Positions 1 through 6,949 of a stretch of DNA of 12,267 nt are shown one piece after another. The translations under genes were made by a program, and so were the position numbers. Each line of letters opens with the position of its first letter. Positions within the stretch are counted from its first letter, which is position 1. The notes below the pieces were generated by a model. The model ran no database searches and was not told the DNA's origin. It saw only the letters and a program-made list of their open reading frames with translations. Origin of the DNA: an uncultured Eubacteriales bacterium (lineage in GTDB: Bacteria; Bacillota; Clostridia; Oscillospirales; UBA644). The DNA lies in NCBI GenBank assembly GCA_934501435.1, contig CAKSTW010000011.1, positions 1 through 12,267 on the forward strand, given 5' to 3'.

Positions 1-52
1 GTTTAATTTTCAAGGTACATCGCCGCTCGATTCTTCCGTCTCTTGCGACAGC
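1..52 (-). other. Leader of a leftward stable-RNA (probably rRNA) transcript, partial
   Basis: Read on the minus strand, this stretch begins just downstream of a perfect sigma-A promoter and ends in GTACCTTGAAAATTAAAC. This resembles the TACCTTGAAAA-type leader or spacer sequence found ahead of 16S or 23S rRNA genes in many Clostridia. No rRNA body is inside the window, so the assignment rests on the promoter strength and this short resemblance. There is no ORF here. It could instead lead a tRNA cluster. Confidence 0.45.
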
Positions 53-58
53 TCAATT

Positions 59-87
59 ATTATACCATACACTTTCCCCCTTGTCAA
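59..87 (-). promoter_or_regulatory. Consensus sigma-A promoter reading out of the left edge
   Basis: On the minus strand the -35 box is TTGACA (82-87) and the -10 box is TATAAT (59-64), with exactly 17 bases between. Both boxes match consensus at all six positions. The predicted transcription start is near position 52. A promoter this strong fits a stable RNA operon to the left of the window. Confidence 0.75.
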
Positions 88-158
88 TACCTCCTTTGTG
101 ACTCTTTTGTAAACTATTGCAATTTTTTATCCGTTTTTTTCCGTGTTTTACTGTATTG

Positions 159-187
159 TTGACTTTGTTTTGTTCAAATGCTATAAT
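159..187 (+). promoter_or_regulatory. Sigma-A promoter of the fucosidase gene
   Basis: The -35 box is TTGACT (159-164) and the -10 box is TATAAT (182-187), with a 17-base spacer. The predicted start is near 194, giving a leader of about 24 bases before the ATG at 218. No palindrome or other operator was seen beside it. Confidence 0.75.
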
Positions 188-217
188 CAAAACATATTAA
201 ATTACGGAGGAAATACA

Positions 218-1456
218 ATGTCGATACCTGTTCCCGAAAAAAGAATTGCGGATTTTGAAAAACTCGGCTTCGGAATGTTTATTCACTGGGGACTTTATTC
301 GCAGCTCGGCGAGGGCGAATGGATAATGCACCTAAAGAATATTCCGAAAGAAGAATATTCGAAATTGAAAAACACCTTTACGGCAAAGGATTTCGACGCG
401 GAAAAGATTGCTTTTACCGCAAAAAATGCCGGAATGAGATATATGACCCTTACGACAAGACACCATGAGGGTTTTTCTCTTTATGACACAAGAGGGCTTT
501 CCGATTATGACGCGCCTCACTCCCCCGCAGGCAGAGATCTTGTTGAAGAATTTATCGCGGCCTGCAGAAAATACGGACTGGTTCCGATGCTTTACCACAC
601 TACGCTTGATTGGTACGACGACCGTTTCGAAACAGATTTTGACGCCTATCTCGGATATCTGAGAGATTCCGTCGAGATACTCTGCACCGAATACGGAGAG
701 ATCGGAGGACTGTGGTTTGACGGAAACTGGTCCAAACCCGACGCAGACTGGCAGGAAGACAGACTCTATTCGATGATACGCAGATTACAGCCGAACGCGA
801 TGATAATAAACAACACCGGACTTACCGCAAGAGGAGAGATCGGAAACGCATATCTCGACAGCGTAACTTTCGAACAGGGACGTCCCGAACCGATGAACCG
901 CGACGGAATGAAAAAATACGTCGCCGCGGAAATGTGCCAGACGATAAACGACCACTGGGGTTACGGAAAAGAAGACCTAAACAGTAAATCGGTGAGAGAA
1001 CTTATAGAAAATCTCTGCGCCTGCCGAAAGATCGGCGCAAATTACCTGCTGAACGTAGGACCGACCCCCGACGGAGCAATAACGAAACTTCACGAAGCGA
1101 TTCTCGGAGAAATCGGGAAATGGATAAAAATATCGGGAGAATCGGTTTATCTCGGACGTCCTACCTATATAAAAGGAACGGGAAAAGACTTCGCGCTCGA
1201 ATACGGGAATAAGATATATTTTTATATACACAATCTCGGAAGCATTGCCGCGGAACAGGTCGTAAACGGCTATGAAATTCAGAGCGGGAACCGTATTTTC
1301 ACGGGCGTCGGCAAAAAGATCAAAAGCGTCCGCTATGCCGACAGCGAAGAAGAACTTTCTTTTTCACAGACGGAAAACGGACGCGTGGAAATCGACTGCA
1401 CGGGCTATCCTTACGGAAAAAGTCTTGTTGTAAGAATAGCGGAAGCGGAAATTTAA
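218..1456 (+). CDS. Alpha-L-fucosidase, GH29 family
   Basis: A 412-residue glycoside hydrolase predicted to release L-fucose from fucosylated glycans by a retaining mechanism. The N-terminal TIM barrel carries GH29 hallmarks: FIHWG at 21-25, RHHEGF at 81-86, GLWFDG at 164-169 with D168 as probable nucleophile, a conserved E238 before the WGY at 247-249, and NYLLNVGPTPDG at 275-286. The last ~90 residues look like the small beta-sandwich domain. There is no signal peptide, so it should act in the cytoplasm on imported oligosaccharides. The start at 218 is chosen because AGGAGG-like bases (205-210) precede it and the promoter at 159-187 lies inside the longer in-frame extension. It is a single-gene unit with no fucose transporter or utilisation genes nearby. 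The acid/base residue cannot be assigned by eye. Family call is firm; the exact linkage is unknown. Confidence 0.93.
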   Translation: MSIPVPEKRIADFEKLGFGMFIHWGLYSQLGEGEWIMHLKNIPKEEYSKLKNTFTAKDFDAEKIAFTAKNAGMRYMTLTTRHHEGFSLYDTRGLSDYDAPHSPAGRDLVEEFIAACRKYGLVPMLYHTTLDWYDDRFETDFDAYLGYLRDSVEILCTEYGEIGGLWFDGNWSKPDADWQEDRLYSMIRRLQPNAMIINNTGLTARGEIGNAYLDSVTFEQGRPEPMNRDGMKKYVAAEMCQTINDHWGYGKEDLNSKSVRELIENLCACRKIGANYLLNVGPTPDGAITKLHEAILGEIGKWIKISGESVYLGRPTYIKGTGKDFALEYGNKIYFYIHNLGSIAAEQVVNGYEIQSGNRIFTGVGKKIKSVRYADSEEELSFSQTENGRVEIDCTGYPYGKSLVVRIAEAEI

Positions 1457-2229
1457 GCCTTGTTTATCACAAAAGTATAGACAACTCTGTCGTCAAACTC
1501 TTCTTTTTTGCTTTCCGAAGCCATACCCGACGAGCGCATAAGACCGAGAGTCTGATTGAGAGAATTCATATAAAGACGGACGTCGCCGCAGTAGCCCCTC
1601 ATTTTTGCGCCGCGTTTCCGTCTTTTTTTATGCCTTACATATTCCGAAACAAGTTCTTCGGCGCCTGCGGAATTCATTTTATTTTCCACCATATATTTCG
1701 CGAAAGCCGGAAGTTCGTCCCCGTCGACCGAAAGAAGAGCCCTCGCCTGCCTTTCGCCTATCCTGTTTTCGATAAGATAAGACCTTATTTCTTCGGGAAT
1801 ACGCAGAAGCCTTATTTTATTTGCAACGGCAGACTGACTTATCCCGAGTTTTTTTGCAACTTCCGACTGGGAAAGTCCGAGACCTTTCATCAAAGCCGCG
1901 ATCCCCTGAGCCTGTTCAAAACAGTTGAGGTCTTTTCTCTGGAGGTTCTCCGTAACGGTAAGAACTGCAGCGTCCTCTTCGGAAGTATCGAAAACAAGAC
2001 AGGGCAGGCTTTTTATCCCTGCGCGAAGACACGCTCTGTATCGACGCTCCCCTGCGATTATCCTGTATTTCCCGTCGCCCGCATATCTTACGGAAAGCGG
2101 CTGAATAACGCCGACCTGCGTAATGCTTTCTTCGAGTTTTTTCATATCCTTTTCGTCGAAATTTCTGCGCGGCTGATATTCGTCGGGAAGGATACAGTCA
2201 ATCGGAATACTTCTGAAAATACCGTCCAT
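1453..2229 (-). CDS. ParB/Noc-family DNA-binding protein (nucleoid occlusion type)
   Basis: A 258-residue ParB-family protein. The N-terminal ParB/CTP-binding domain has QPRRNF at 19-24, GERRYRA at 60-66 and ENLQRKDL at 94-101. A helix-turn-helix follows at about 118-139 (LSQSEVAKKLGISQSAV). The basic linker KKRRKRGAK (201-209) leads to a C-terminal segment (about 217-256, RLYMNSLNQTLGLMRSSG) resembling that of Firmicutes Noc and related ParB proteins. Family knowledge: these proteins load on parS or Noc sites, clamp DNA using CTP, and organise the origin or block division over the nucleoid. The start at 2229 is chosen because AGAAAGGA precedes it, and an upstream in-frame ATG (2271) overlaps the -10 box. 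No ParA gene is adjacent, and no perfect parS (TGTTTCACGTGAAACA) or Noc site was seen. Noc versus generic ParB paralogue is undecided. Confidence 0.87.
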   Translation of the reverse strand: MDGIFRSIPIDCILPDEYQPRRNFDEKDMKKLEESITQVGVIQPLSVRYAGDGKYRIIAGERRYRACLRAGIKSLPCLVFDTSEEDAAVLTVTENLQRKDLNCFEQAQGIAALMKGLGLSQSEVAKKLGISQSAVANKIRLLRIPEEIRSYLIENRIGERQARALLSVDGDELPAFAKYMVENKMNSAGAEELVSEYVRHKKRRKRGAKMRGYCGDVRLYMNSLNQTLGLMRSSGMASESKKEEFDDRVVYTFVINKA

Positions 2230-2259
2230 CTTTTTTATCCTTTCTGATGTTCTGTCTTC

Positions 2260-2287
2260 ATTATAACGCATTTATTCGCAATTTCAA
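2260..2287 (-). promoter_or_regulatory. Sigma-A promoter of the parB/noc-type gene
   Basis: On the minus strand TTGAAA (2282-2287) and TATAAT (2260-2265) are separated by 16 bases. The predicted start near 2253 lies downstream of the alternative ATG at 2271, which excludes that codon as the start and supports the one at 2229. Confidence 0.65.
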
Positions 2288-2296
2288 CAAAAACCG

Positions 2297-2333
2297 TTCG
2301 ACCGAAAACGACCTCTTTTTCGTTTCGACCGAA
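2297..2333. repeat. Short direct repeat TTCGACCGAA (two copies)
   Basis: The decamer TTCGACCGAA occurs at 2297-2306 and 2324-2333, 27 bases apart, upstream of both the parB/noc-type promoter and the tetR promoter. An imperfect hairpin (GAAAACGA with TCGTTTC) lies between and across the copies. The role is unknown; it could be a protein site or chance. Confidence 0.35.
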
Positions 2334-2408
2334 TTCACCGCAGAAAGCCGTCGAATAAATTCGGATACGGGGAATACCGGGTATTTTTTTGATGAACGGT
2401 TTTAGGTA

Positions 2409-2437
2409 TTGACAAACGGAAAAATATATCGTATAAT
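2409..2437 (+). promoter_or_regulatory. Consensus sigma-A promoter of the tetR-ABC operon
   Basis: TTGACA (2409-2414) and TATAAT (2432-2437) are separated by 17 bases, a perfect consensus. The predicted transcription start is about 2444. A promoter this strong usually needs repression to be useful, which fits the palindrome immediately downstream and the regulator encoded first. Confidence 0.8.
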
Positions 2438-2450
2438 ATTTTCACGATAC

Positions 2451-2478
2451 AAAACGCTTGTTATATAACAAAAGTTTT
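2451..2478. promoter_or_regulatory. Palindromic operator candidate for the TetR-family regulator
   Basis: The core TTGTTATATAACAA (2458-2471) is a perfect 14-base palindrome. Outer arms AAAAC (2451-2455) and GTTTT (2474-2478) extend it to an imperfect 28-base dyad centred on the same point. It sits at about +8 to +35, between the consensus promoter and the ribosome binding site (AAGGAG, 2481-2486). Position and symmetry fit an autoregulatory TetR operator. That the neighbouring TetR protein binds it is inference. Confidence 0.6.
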
Positions 2479-2493
2479 ATAAGGAGAACAGAT

Positions 2494-3168
2494 ATGCCTC
2501 CGAAATTCAAATTTACGAAAGACGAAATAGTTTCCGCGGCTTTCGGCATCGTCAGAGAAGGCGGCGAAGACGCTCTGACGGCAAGAGAAGTCGCAAAAAG
2601 ACTCGGCTCGTCGACGTCCCCGATATTCACGGTGTTTTCCGATATAAAAGAACTGCGGGAAGAAGTCGTCAAAAAGGCGAAAGCCCTGTTCGACGAATAT
2701 ATGGCAAAAGCCCTCGACTTTACCCCGGCATATAAAATGAGAGGAATACAATGGGTCAGATTTGCAAAAGACGAACCCGAACTTTTCCGCTTTCTTTTTA
2801 TGCGCGATGTCGGTAAAGATAAGAGTTTCGATTCCTCAATAGAAGAAATTCCGTTCGGAAAAGACGACGATATAAAAATCATAGTGAGAGATTACAACGC
2901 GACGCCGGAGCAGGCGGAAACAATGTTCAGGCAGATGTGGATATACACTTACGGCATGTGCACGCTTACGGCTTGCGGCGTTTGCTCTTTTTCGGACGAA
3001 GAAATCGCACTCGGCCTCGGAGAAGCGTTCAGAGGAGCCGTTCACGTCATTCTCTCGAATGAAGAAAACAAAGCAAAACTCTTTCCGGAGAAAAAAGACG
3101 GACCGCTCGGCACGGAAATAAGAGAGAAGCACCCGGATCTTCAAAAAAACGGGTTTAAGGAGGAATAA
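2494..3168 (+). CDS. TetR/AcrR-family transcriptional regulator
   Basis: A 224-residue regulator with the N-terminal TetR helix-turn-helix at about 9-55 (recognition region LTAREVAKRLGSSTSPIFTVF, 29-48) followed by an all-helical ligand and dimer domain. The C-terminal part contains RGIQWVRFAKDEPELFRFLFM, a pattern common in TetR proteins with WHG/TetR_C_33-type effector domains. Family members repress neighbouring efflux genes until a ligand binds. The start at 2494 follows AAGGAG (2481-2486); the in-frame TTG at 2458 lies inside the palindrome and has no ribosome binding site. It is the first gene of the operon, with one base between its stop and the ATPase ATG. Its end carries the ATPase's ribosome binding site. 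It probably represses itself and the three downstream genes. The ligand is unknown. Confidence 0.9.
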   Translation: MPPKFKFTKDEIVSAAFGIVREGGEDALTAREVAKRLGSSTSPIFTVFSDIKELREEVVKKAKALFDEYMAKALDFTPAYKMRGIQWVRFAKDEPELFRFLFMRDVGKDKSFDSSIEEIPFGKDDDIKIIVRDYNATPEQAETMFRQMWIYTYGMCTLTACGVCSFSDEEIALGLGEAFRGAVHVILSNEENKAKLFPEKKDGPLGTEIREKHPDLQKNGFKEE

Positions 3169-3169
3169 C

Positions 3170-4072
3170 ATGGAAAACGTGATAGAAATAAAAGACCTGT
3201 CCAAATCTTTCGGAGACGTCAAAGCGGTCGACGGGCTTTCCTTTAAGGTCAAAAAAGGAGAACTTTTCGCGTTTCTCGGAATAAACGGCGCGGGAAAATC
3301 GACAACCATTTCGATAATCTGCGGGGATCTGAAAAAAGACGGCGGAGAAGTCACCGTCTGCGGTAAAGAAGTCGGGAACACCGCAAATGAAATAGGCATA
3401 GTTTTTCAGAATTCGCTTTTGGATAAGCAACTTTCGGTACGCGACAATCTGAAATACAGAGCGGCGCTTTACGGGATAACGGGCGGAGAATTCGAAATAA
3501 GGCTTGAGGAACTTTCCGAACTTCTTGACTTCAAAGACCTGTTAAAAAGAACCGTAGGCAAACTTTCGGGAGGTCAGAGACGGAGAATTGACATTGCAAG
3601 AGCGCTCCTTCATCGACCCGGGATACTCATTCTCGACGAACCGACGACGGGGCTTGACCCCCAGACAAGAAAACTCCTGTGGGACGTCGTCCGGAGCCTT
3701 CGCGAAAACGAAAACATGACGGTGTTTCTGACGACTCACTATATGGAAGAAGCCGCGGACGCCGATTACGTTATAATCCTCGACAAAGGAAAGATATCCG
3801 CCGAGGGAACGCCTCTTGAACTGAAAAACAGATATACGGGAGACTACATAACATTCTACGGACGGAACGCCGGGGAGATCAAACAACTCGGAAGACCGTA
3901 TACCGAAATAAGGGACGCCGTAAGGGTAGAAGTAAAGAATACCGCCGAAGCAACGGAACTTATACGGAAATATCCCGAACTTTTCGAAGATTACGAAATA
4001 ACCAAAGGGAAAATGGACGACGTTTTTCTTGCGGTAACAGGCATAAAACTTTCGGGAGGCGATGAAAAATGA
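3170..4072 (+). CDS. ABC transporter ATP-binding protein (DrrA/CcmA type)
   Basis: A 300-residue ATPase subunit of an ABC-2 type exporter. All nucleotide-binding motifs are intact: Walker A GINGAGKST (37-45), Q-loop Q80, signature LSGGQRRRIDIARAL (132-146), Walker B ILILDE (152-157), D-loop GLDP (161-164) and H-loop H190. The ~80 residues after the ATPase core resemble the C-terminal extension of DrrA-type proteins. It would sit on the inner face of the membrane and drive the permease encoded next. Its ribosome binding site (AAGGAGGA) is in the end of the tetR gene, and its TGA overlaps the permease ATG as ATGA, indicating translational coupling. The substrate cannot be told; drugs, lipids or peptides are all possible for this family. 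Confidence 0.93.
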   Translation: MENVIEIKDLSKSFGDVKAVDGLSFKVKKGELFAFLGINGAGKSTTISIICGDLKKDGGEVTVCGKEVGNTANEIGIVFQNSLLDKQLSVRDNLKYRAALYGITGGEFEIRLEELSELLDFKDLLKRTVGKLSGGQRRRIDIARALLHRPGILILDEPTTGLDPQTRKLLWDVVRSLRENENMTVFLTTHYMEEAADADYVIILDKGKISAEGTPLELKNRYTGDYITFYGRNAGEIKQLGRPYTEIRDAVRVEVKNTAEATELIRKYPELFEDYEITKGKMDDVFLAVTGIKLSGGDEK

Positions 4073-4965
4073 CCGGACTTTTCAATCTTACGGCACGCAA
4101 CTGCAAACTGTTTTTCAGGGATAAGGGAATGTTTTTCACCTCGCTGATAACCCCTCTTATTCTGCTTGTTTTGTATTCAACTTTCCTTGCAAACGTTTAC
4201 AGGGACAGTTTCATATCAAATCTTCCCGATTTCTTTTCGGCGTCAAAGTCTCTCATCGACGCTACGGTCGGAAGTCAGCTTGCGGCGTCGCTTCTCGCGG
4301 TATGCTGCGTAACGGTCGCGTTCTGCTCAAACCTGCTGATGACTCAGGACAAAGTCTCCGGCGCGATAAAAGACATTACCGTTTCCCCCGTCAAAGGTTC
4401 GACTGTCGCTCTGAGTTATTTTCTCGCTGCCGAAATATCTACGATGATAATAAGCCTCACGGCGCTCAGAATGTGTTTCATATACCTTTCCCTCTGCGGC
4501 TGGTACATATCGCTGTCGGAGGTTTTCCTTATAATTCTCGACGTATTTCTCCTGACTTTATTCGGAACGGCGCTTTCTTCCCTCGTAAACGCTCCCCTTT
4601 CGACTTCGGGACAGGGGTCAGCCGTCGGAACGATCGTAAGCGCGGGGTACGGTTTTATCTGCGGGGCATATATGCCCATATCGACTTTTTCGGAGGGACT
4701 CCGCAACGCCCTGTCTTTTCTCCCCGGAACATACGGAACGGGACTTATCAAAAATCATATTCTTGCAGGCGTATACAGAGAAATGACGGCGGAGCATTTT
4801 CCGTCGGAAGTCGTCGAAAAGATAAAGGATTCTATCGACTGCAATCTGTATTTTTTCGGAAACAAAGTCGGGATATCCGAAATGTATACGGTTCTAATTG
4901 CGTCAACCGTCGTATTTATCGGACTTTTCGTCCTTTATAAGAACATCAAAGGAAAAAAGATATGA
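4069..4965 (+). CDS. ABC-2 type transporter permease
   Basis: A 298-residue integral membrane protein with six predicted helices near 22-44, 69-91, 113-140, 149-175, 184-203 and 270-291, and a large external loop between the fifth and sixth. This is the usual length and layout of the DrrB/ABC-2 permease family. It is expected to form the export channel with the preceding ATPase. The ATG overlaps the ATPase stop codon (ATGA at 4069-4072), and its own stop overlaps the next start (ATGA at 4962-4965), so expression of three genes is coupled. The region around 202-225 (MPISTFSEGLRNALSFLPGT) matches the conserved late motif of this family. The substrate is not known. Confidence 0.9.
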   Translation: MTGLFNLTARNCKLFFRDKGMFFTSLITPLILLVLYSTFLANVYRDSFISNLPDFFSASKSLIDATVGSQLAASLLAVCCVTVAFCSNLLMTQDKVSGAIKDITVSPVKGSTVALSYFLAAEISTMIISLTALRMCFIYLSLCGWYISLSEVFLIILDVFLLTLFGTALSSLVNAPLSTSGQGSAVGTIVSAGYGFICGAYMPISTFSEGLRNALSFLPGTYGTGLIKNHILAGVYREMTAEHFPSEVVEKIKDSIDCNLYFFGNKVGISEMYTVLIASTVVFIGLFVLYKNIKGKKI

Positions 4966-5882
4966 AAAAATCAAGATATAACACGGCAAGGCGGCTGCTC
5001 ATCTTCTGGACTTTGTTTATAGGAACGGGTGCCCTCGCCGGAGGCGTCGGAATGCTTGTCGATCCGACCGGAAAAGCCATGGGAATGGACGCAATGCTTC
5101 CGTTTTTCAAAAAACTGCCGTTTGCGGATATCCTCTTCAAAGACTTTCTGTTTTCGGGGTTTGCGCTTATTTGCGTGAACGGAATAACGAATGTCACGGC
5201 GGCATATCTTCTCATAAGAAAGAAGAAATCGGGAATTATTGGCGGAGGAATTTTCGGAATAACGCTTATGCTCTGGATATGTATTCAGTTCTATATGTTT
5301 CCTCCCAATTTTATGTCCGCGATATATTTTATTTTCGGATTTCTGCAGGCGGTAACGGGATACGCGGCATACGTCTTTTACAAGCAGGAAAATTTTGTGT
5401 TTGACGCAGACAAATATAAAAACATAGGAACCGATCCGTCAAAACTCGTCGTATTTTTTTCGAGAATGGGATACACGAAGACCCTTGCATATAAAGAAGC
5501 GAACAGGCTCGGCGCCGACATCTTCGAGATAACGACAAACGAAAAGACCGACGGGACAGCGGGGTTCTGGAACTGCGGCAGAATAATGGTTTCGGGCGGC
5601 AATATGCAGATAAACGACGGCTGCGACACCGAAAATTACGAAGAAGTCATAATCTGCTCCCCTATCTGGGTGTTTACCGTCGCCGCTCCGATAAAAGCCT
5701 TCTGCAAAAATAAAAAGGGCAGGATAAAAAGCCATTCGATAATCCTCTGCCATTATATGAACGCAAAATTCAAAAAAGCCGCCGATAAGATCGACGGACT
5801 GATAGGAAACAGACGCAGAAGTTTCAAAAGCGTTCCCTGCAAAGAGGGGAAATTTTCAATCGTATATAAAGAATCGCTGTAA
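4962..5882 (+). CDS. Four-helix membrane protein fused to a flavodoxin-like domain
   Basis: A 306-residue two-part protein. The first ~140 residues hold four predicted membrane helices (about 12-33, 60-85, 91-112, 118-140). From about 161 to the end is a flavodoxin-like fold: first strand and phosphate-loop region KLVVFFSRMGYTKTLA (161-176), and a second loop with ICSPIWVFTVAAPIKAF (231-247). The phosphate loop is SRMGYTKT rather than the classic SGTGNT, so FMN binding is plausible but not certain; related flavodoxin-like domains occur in protoporphyrinogen oxidase and NAD(P)H oxidoreductase families. It would be a membrane-anchored redox or flavin-binding protein facing the cytoplasm. The start overlaps the permease stop (ATGA), placing it last in the TetR-controlled operon; a terminator stem includes its stop codon. 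I do not recognise a named family for the whole protein, and the functional link to the exporter is inference. Confidence 0.8.
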   Translation: MKKSRYNTARRLLIFWTLFIGTGALAGGVGMLVDPTGKAMGMDAMLPFFKKLPFADILFKDFLFSGFALICVNGITNVTAAYLLIRKKKSGIIGGGIFGITLMLWICIQFYMFPPNFMSAIYFIFGFLQAVTGYAAYVFYKQENFVFDADKYKNIGTDPSKLVVFFSRMGYTKTLAYKEANRLGADIFEITTNEKTDGTAGFWNCGRIMVSGGNMQINDGCDTENYEEVIICSPIWVFTVAAPIKAFCKNKKGRIKSHSIILCHYMNAKFKKAADKIDGLIGNRRRSFKSVPCKEGKFSIVYKESL

Positions 5883-5905
5883 GAAAATTACAGCGATCCT
5901 TTTTT
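5873..5905 (+). terminator. Rho-independent terminator of the tetR-ABC operon
   Basis: A perfect 10-base-pair stem, ATCGCTGTAA (5873-5882) with TTACAGCGAT (5888-5897), has a GAAAA loop and is followed by CC and six T. The stop codon TAA of the flavodoxin-fusion gene is the end of the left arm. Read on the minus strand the tail is T-poor (TCTTTATAT), so it may also weakly end the convergent flavodoxin transcript. Confidence 0.88.
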
Positions 5906-5910
5906 ATTAT

Positions 5911-6333
5911 TTACGCCAAAGAAGCACCGAGAGCCTTGCAGGAAGCGATCGCATCGTCGTCGGGCGCTTCGTTGCAGATAACGCTGCCGCACGCAAGAAC
6001 GGCGCCGTCGGAAATGCAGGTTTCCTCCCATTTTCTCATCCATTCGCCGTCTCCCCAGCCGTAAGAGCCGAAGAGCGCGATCTTTTTGCCCTGAAGTTTC
6101 GGTTCGCAGGAAGAGAACATCGGAAGAAATTCGCTTTCCTCAAGTTCTTCCGCGCCCATTGACGGGCAGCCGAACGCTATTGCGTCAACGGAATCGACCG
6201 CGGAAGCATCAAATTCGCCCGCGGTAAAAACGGCAGTTTCCGCGCCTTTTTCTTTGGCACCCGCAGCAACAGCCTCCGCCATAGCCTCGGTATTTCCCGT
6301 ACCGCTCCAATATACAACTGCAACTTTACTCAT
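5911..6333 (-). CDS. Short-chain flavodoxin
   Basis: A 140-residue soluble FMN electron carrier of normal short-chain length. The phosphate loop is WSGTGNTEAMA (9-19). FMN ring loops are GCPSMGAEELEE (55-66) and the GSYGWGDGEWMR region (89-100), as in clostridial flavodoxins. It carries low-potential electrons in place of ferredoxin, typically when iron is scarce. The start is preceded by GAAGGA. It is the last gene of the unit headed by the ZIP transporter, 21 bases after the DUF3793 gene. It converges on the membrane flavodoxin-fusion gene, leaving 28 bases between the two stops. It should be induced with the metal-responsive promoter upstream (inference). Confidence 0.93.
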   Translation of the reverse strand: MSKVAVVYWSGTGNTEAMAEAVAAGAKEKGAETAVFTAGEFDASAVDSVDAIAFGCPSMGAEELEESEFLPMFSSCEPKLQGKKIALFGSYGWGDGEWMRKWEETCISDGAVLACGSVICNEAPDDDAIASCKALGASLA

Positions 6334-6354
6334 AATTTATTCCTTCTTTCAATT

Positions 6355-6912
6355 TTATTTTTGAAGGCTCACTACGAGCCGATCAAACGATTTGTGTTTT
6401 GAATATGCGTTTTTATACGCGCCTGTGCACTTCTTATAGAGTGCGAATTTCTTTTTTGCCTCTTCTTCGTTTCCGTATACTTTCCATGCCCCGACGCTTT
6501 TTGCGTTTTTCGCACCATAGCGGACAAAGCCGTCTACGTCTTCGGCGGGATAACCGAGGAAAAGTCCTATTTCATGAGGAAAAGACTTGTCCGATTTCAG
6601 CCTTTTTATAAGTTCGACGATACATCTGTCGGCGTTTTCTGACGGGTAGCGCCGTTTTTTTAACATTCCGCAGGCAAGCGAATTTGAAAGATCGGTCTTG
6701 AGCCTATCCGGACGGTACATATATACAAGAGCGCTTTTTTCGCCGACGCGGAGCGGCAGCAGCCTTACCCCTTTCGGGACAAGCCTTGCGTTGTAATTTT
6801 TCAGATCCTCGGTAAACTCCCTGCGGCTGTTTATCGGGCAGGTAAACAGGTTTCCCGTTTTAAGCCCCGCCATGGTCGGAGAGCACTGACTTATTACAAA
6901 TTCTTCGGACAT
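6355..6912 (-). CDS. DUF3793 family protein
   Basis: A 185-residue soluble protein that I recognise as DUF3793 from its N-terminal pattern CSPTMAGLKTGNLFTC (10-25) and the later GLFLGYPAEDVDGFV and GAWKVYG segments. No catalytic role is established for the family. In Clostridia these genes often sit beside flavodoxin and iron-uptake genes, as here between a ZIP transporter (37 bases upstream) and flavodoxin (21 bases downstream). The start at 6912 follows GAGGAGAG. There are no membrane segments or signal peptide. A role in iron or metal-limited metabolism is inferred only from context. Confidence 0.85.
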   Translation of the reverse strand: MSEEFVISQCSPTMAGLKTGNLFTCPINSRREFTEDLKNYNARLVPKGVRLLPLRVGEKSALVYMYRPDRLKTDLSNSLACGMLKKRRYPSENADRCIVELIKRLKSDKSFPHEIGLFLGYPAEDVDGFVRYGAKNAKSVGAWKVYGNEEEAKKKFALYKKCTGAYKNAYSKHKSFDRLVVSLQK

Positions 6913-6949
6913 ATATCTCTCCTCTTTCGGGTCAGCATATACTGAAAAA

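Noticed and set aside
1630..2247. Long open frame on the plus strand opposite the parB/noc-type gene
   Set aside because: Its translation is rich in Phe, Arg and Cys with no recognisable motif or ribosome binding site, and the minus-strand frame carries full ParB motifs.
2272..2408. Riboswitch or small RNA upstream of tetR
   Set aside because: The stretch lies before the predicted transcription starts on both sides, and only a weak hairpin and a short direct repeat were seen.
4302..4940. Second plus-strand frame inside the permease gene
   Set aside because: Its product is Arg-rich without motifs, and the permease frame has six clear membrane helices and coupled start and stop overlaps.
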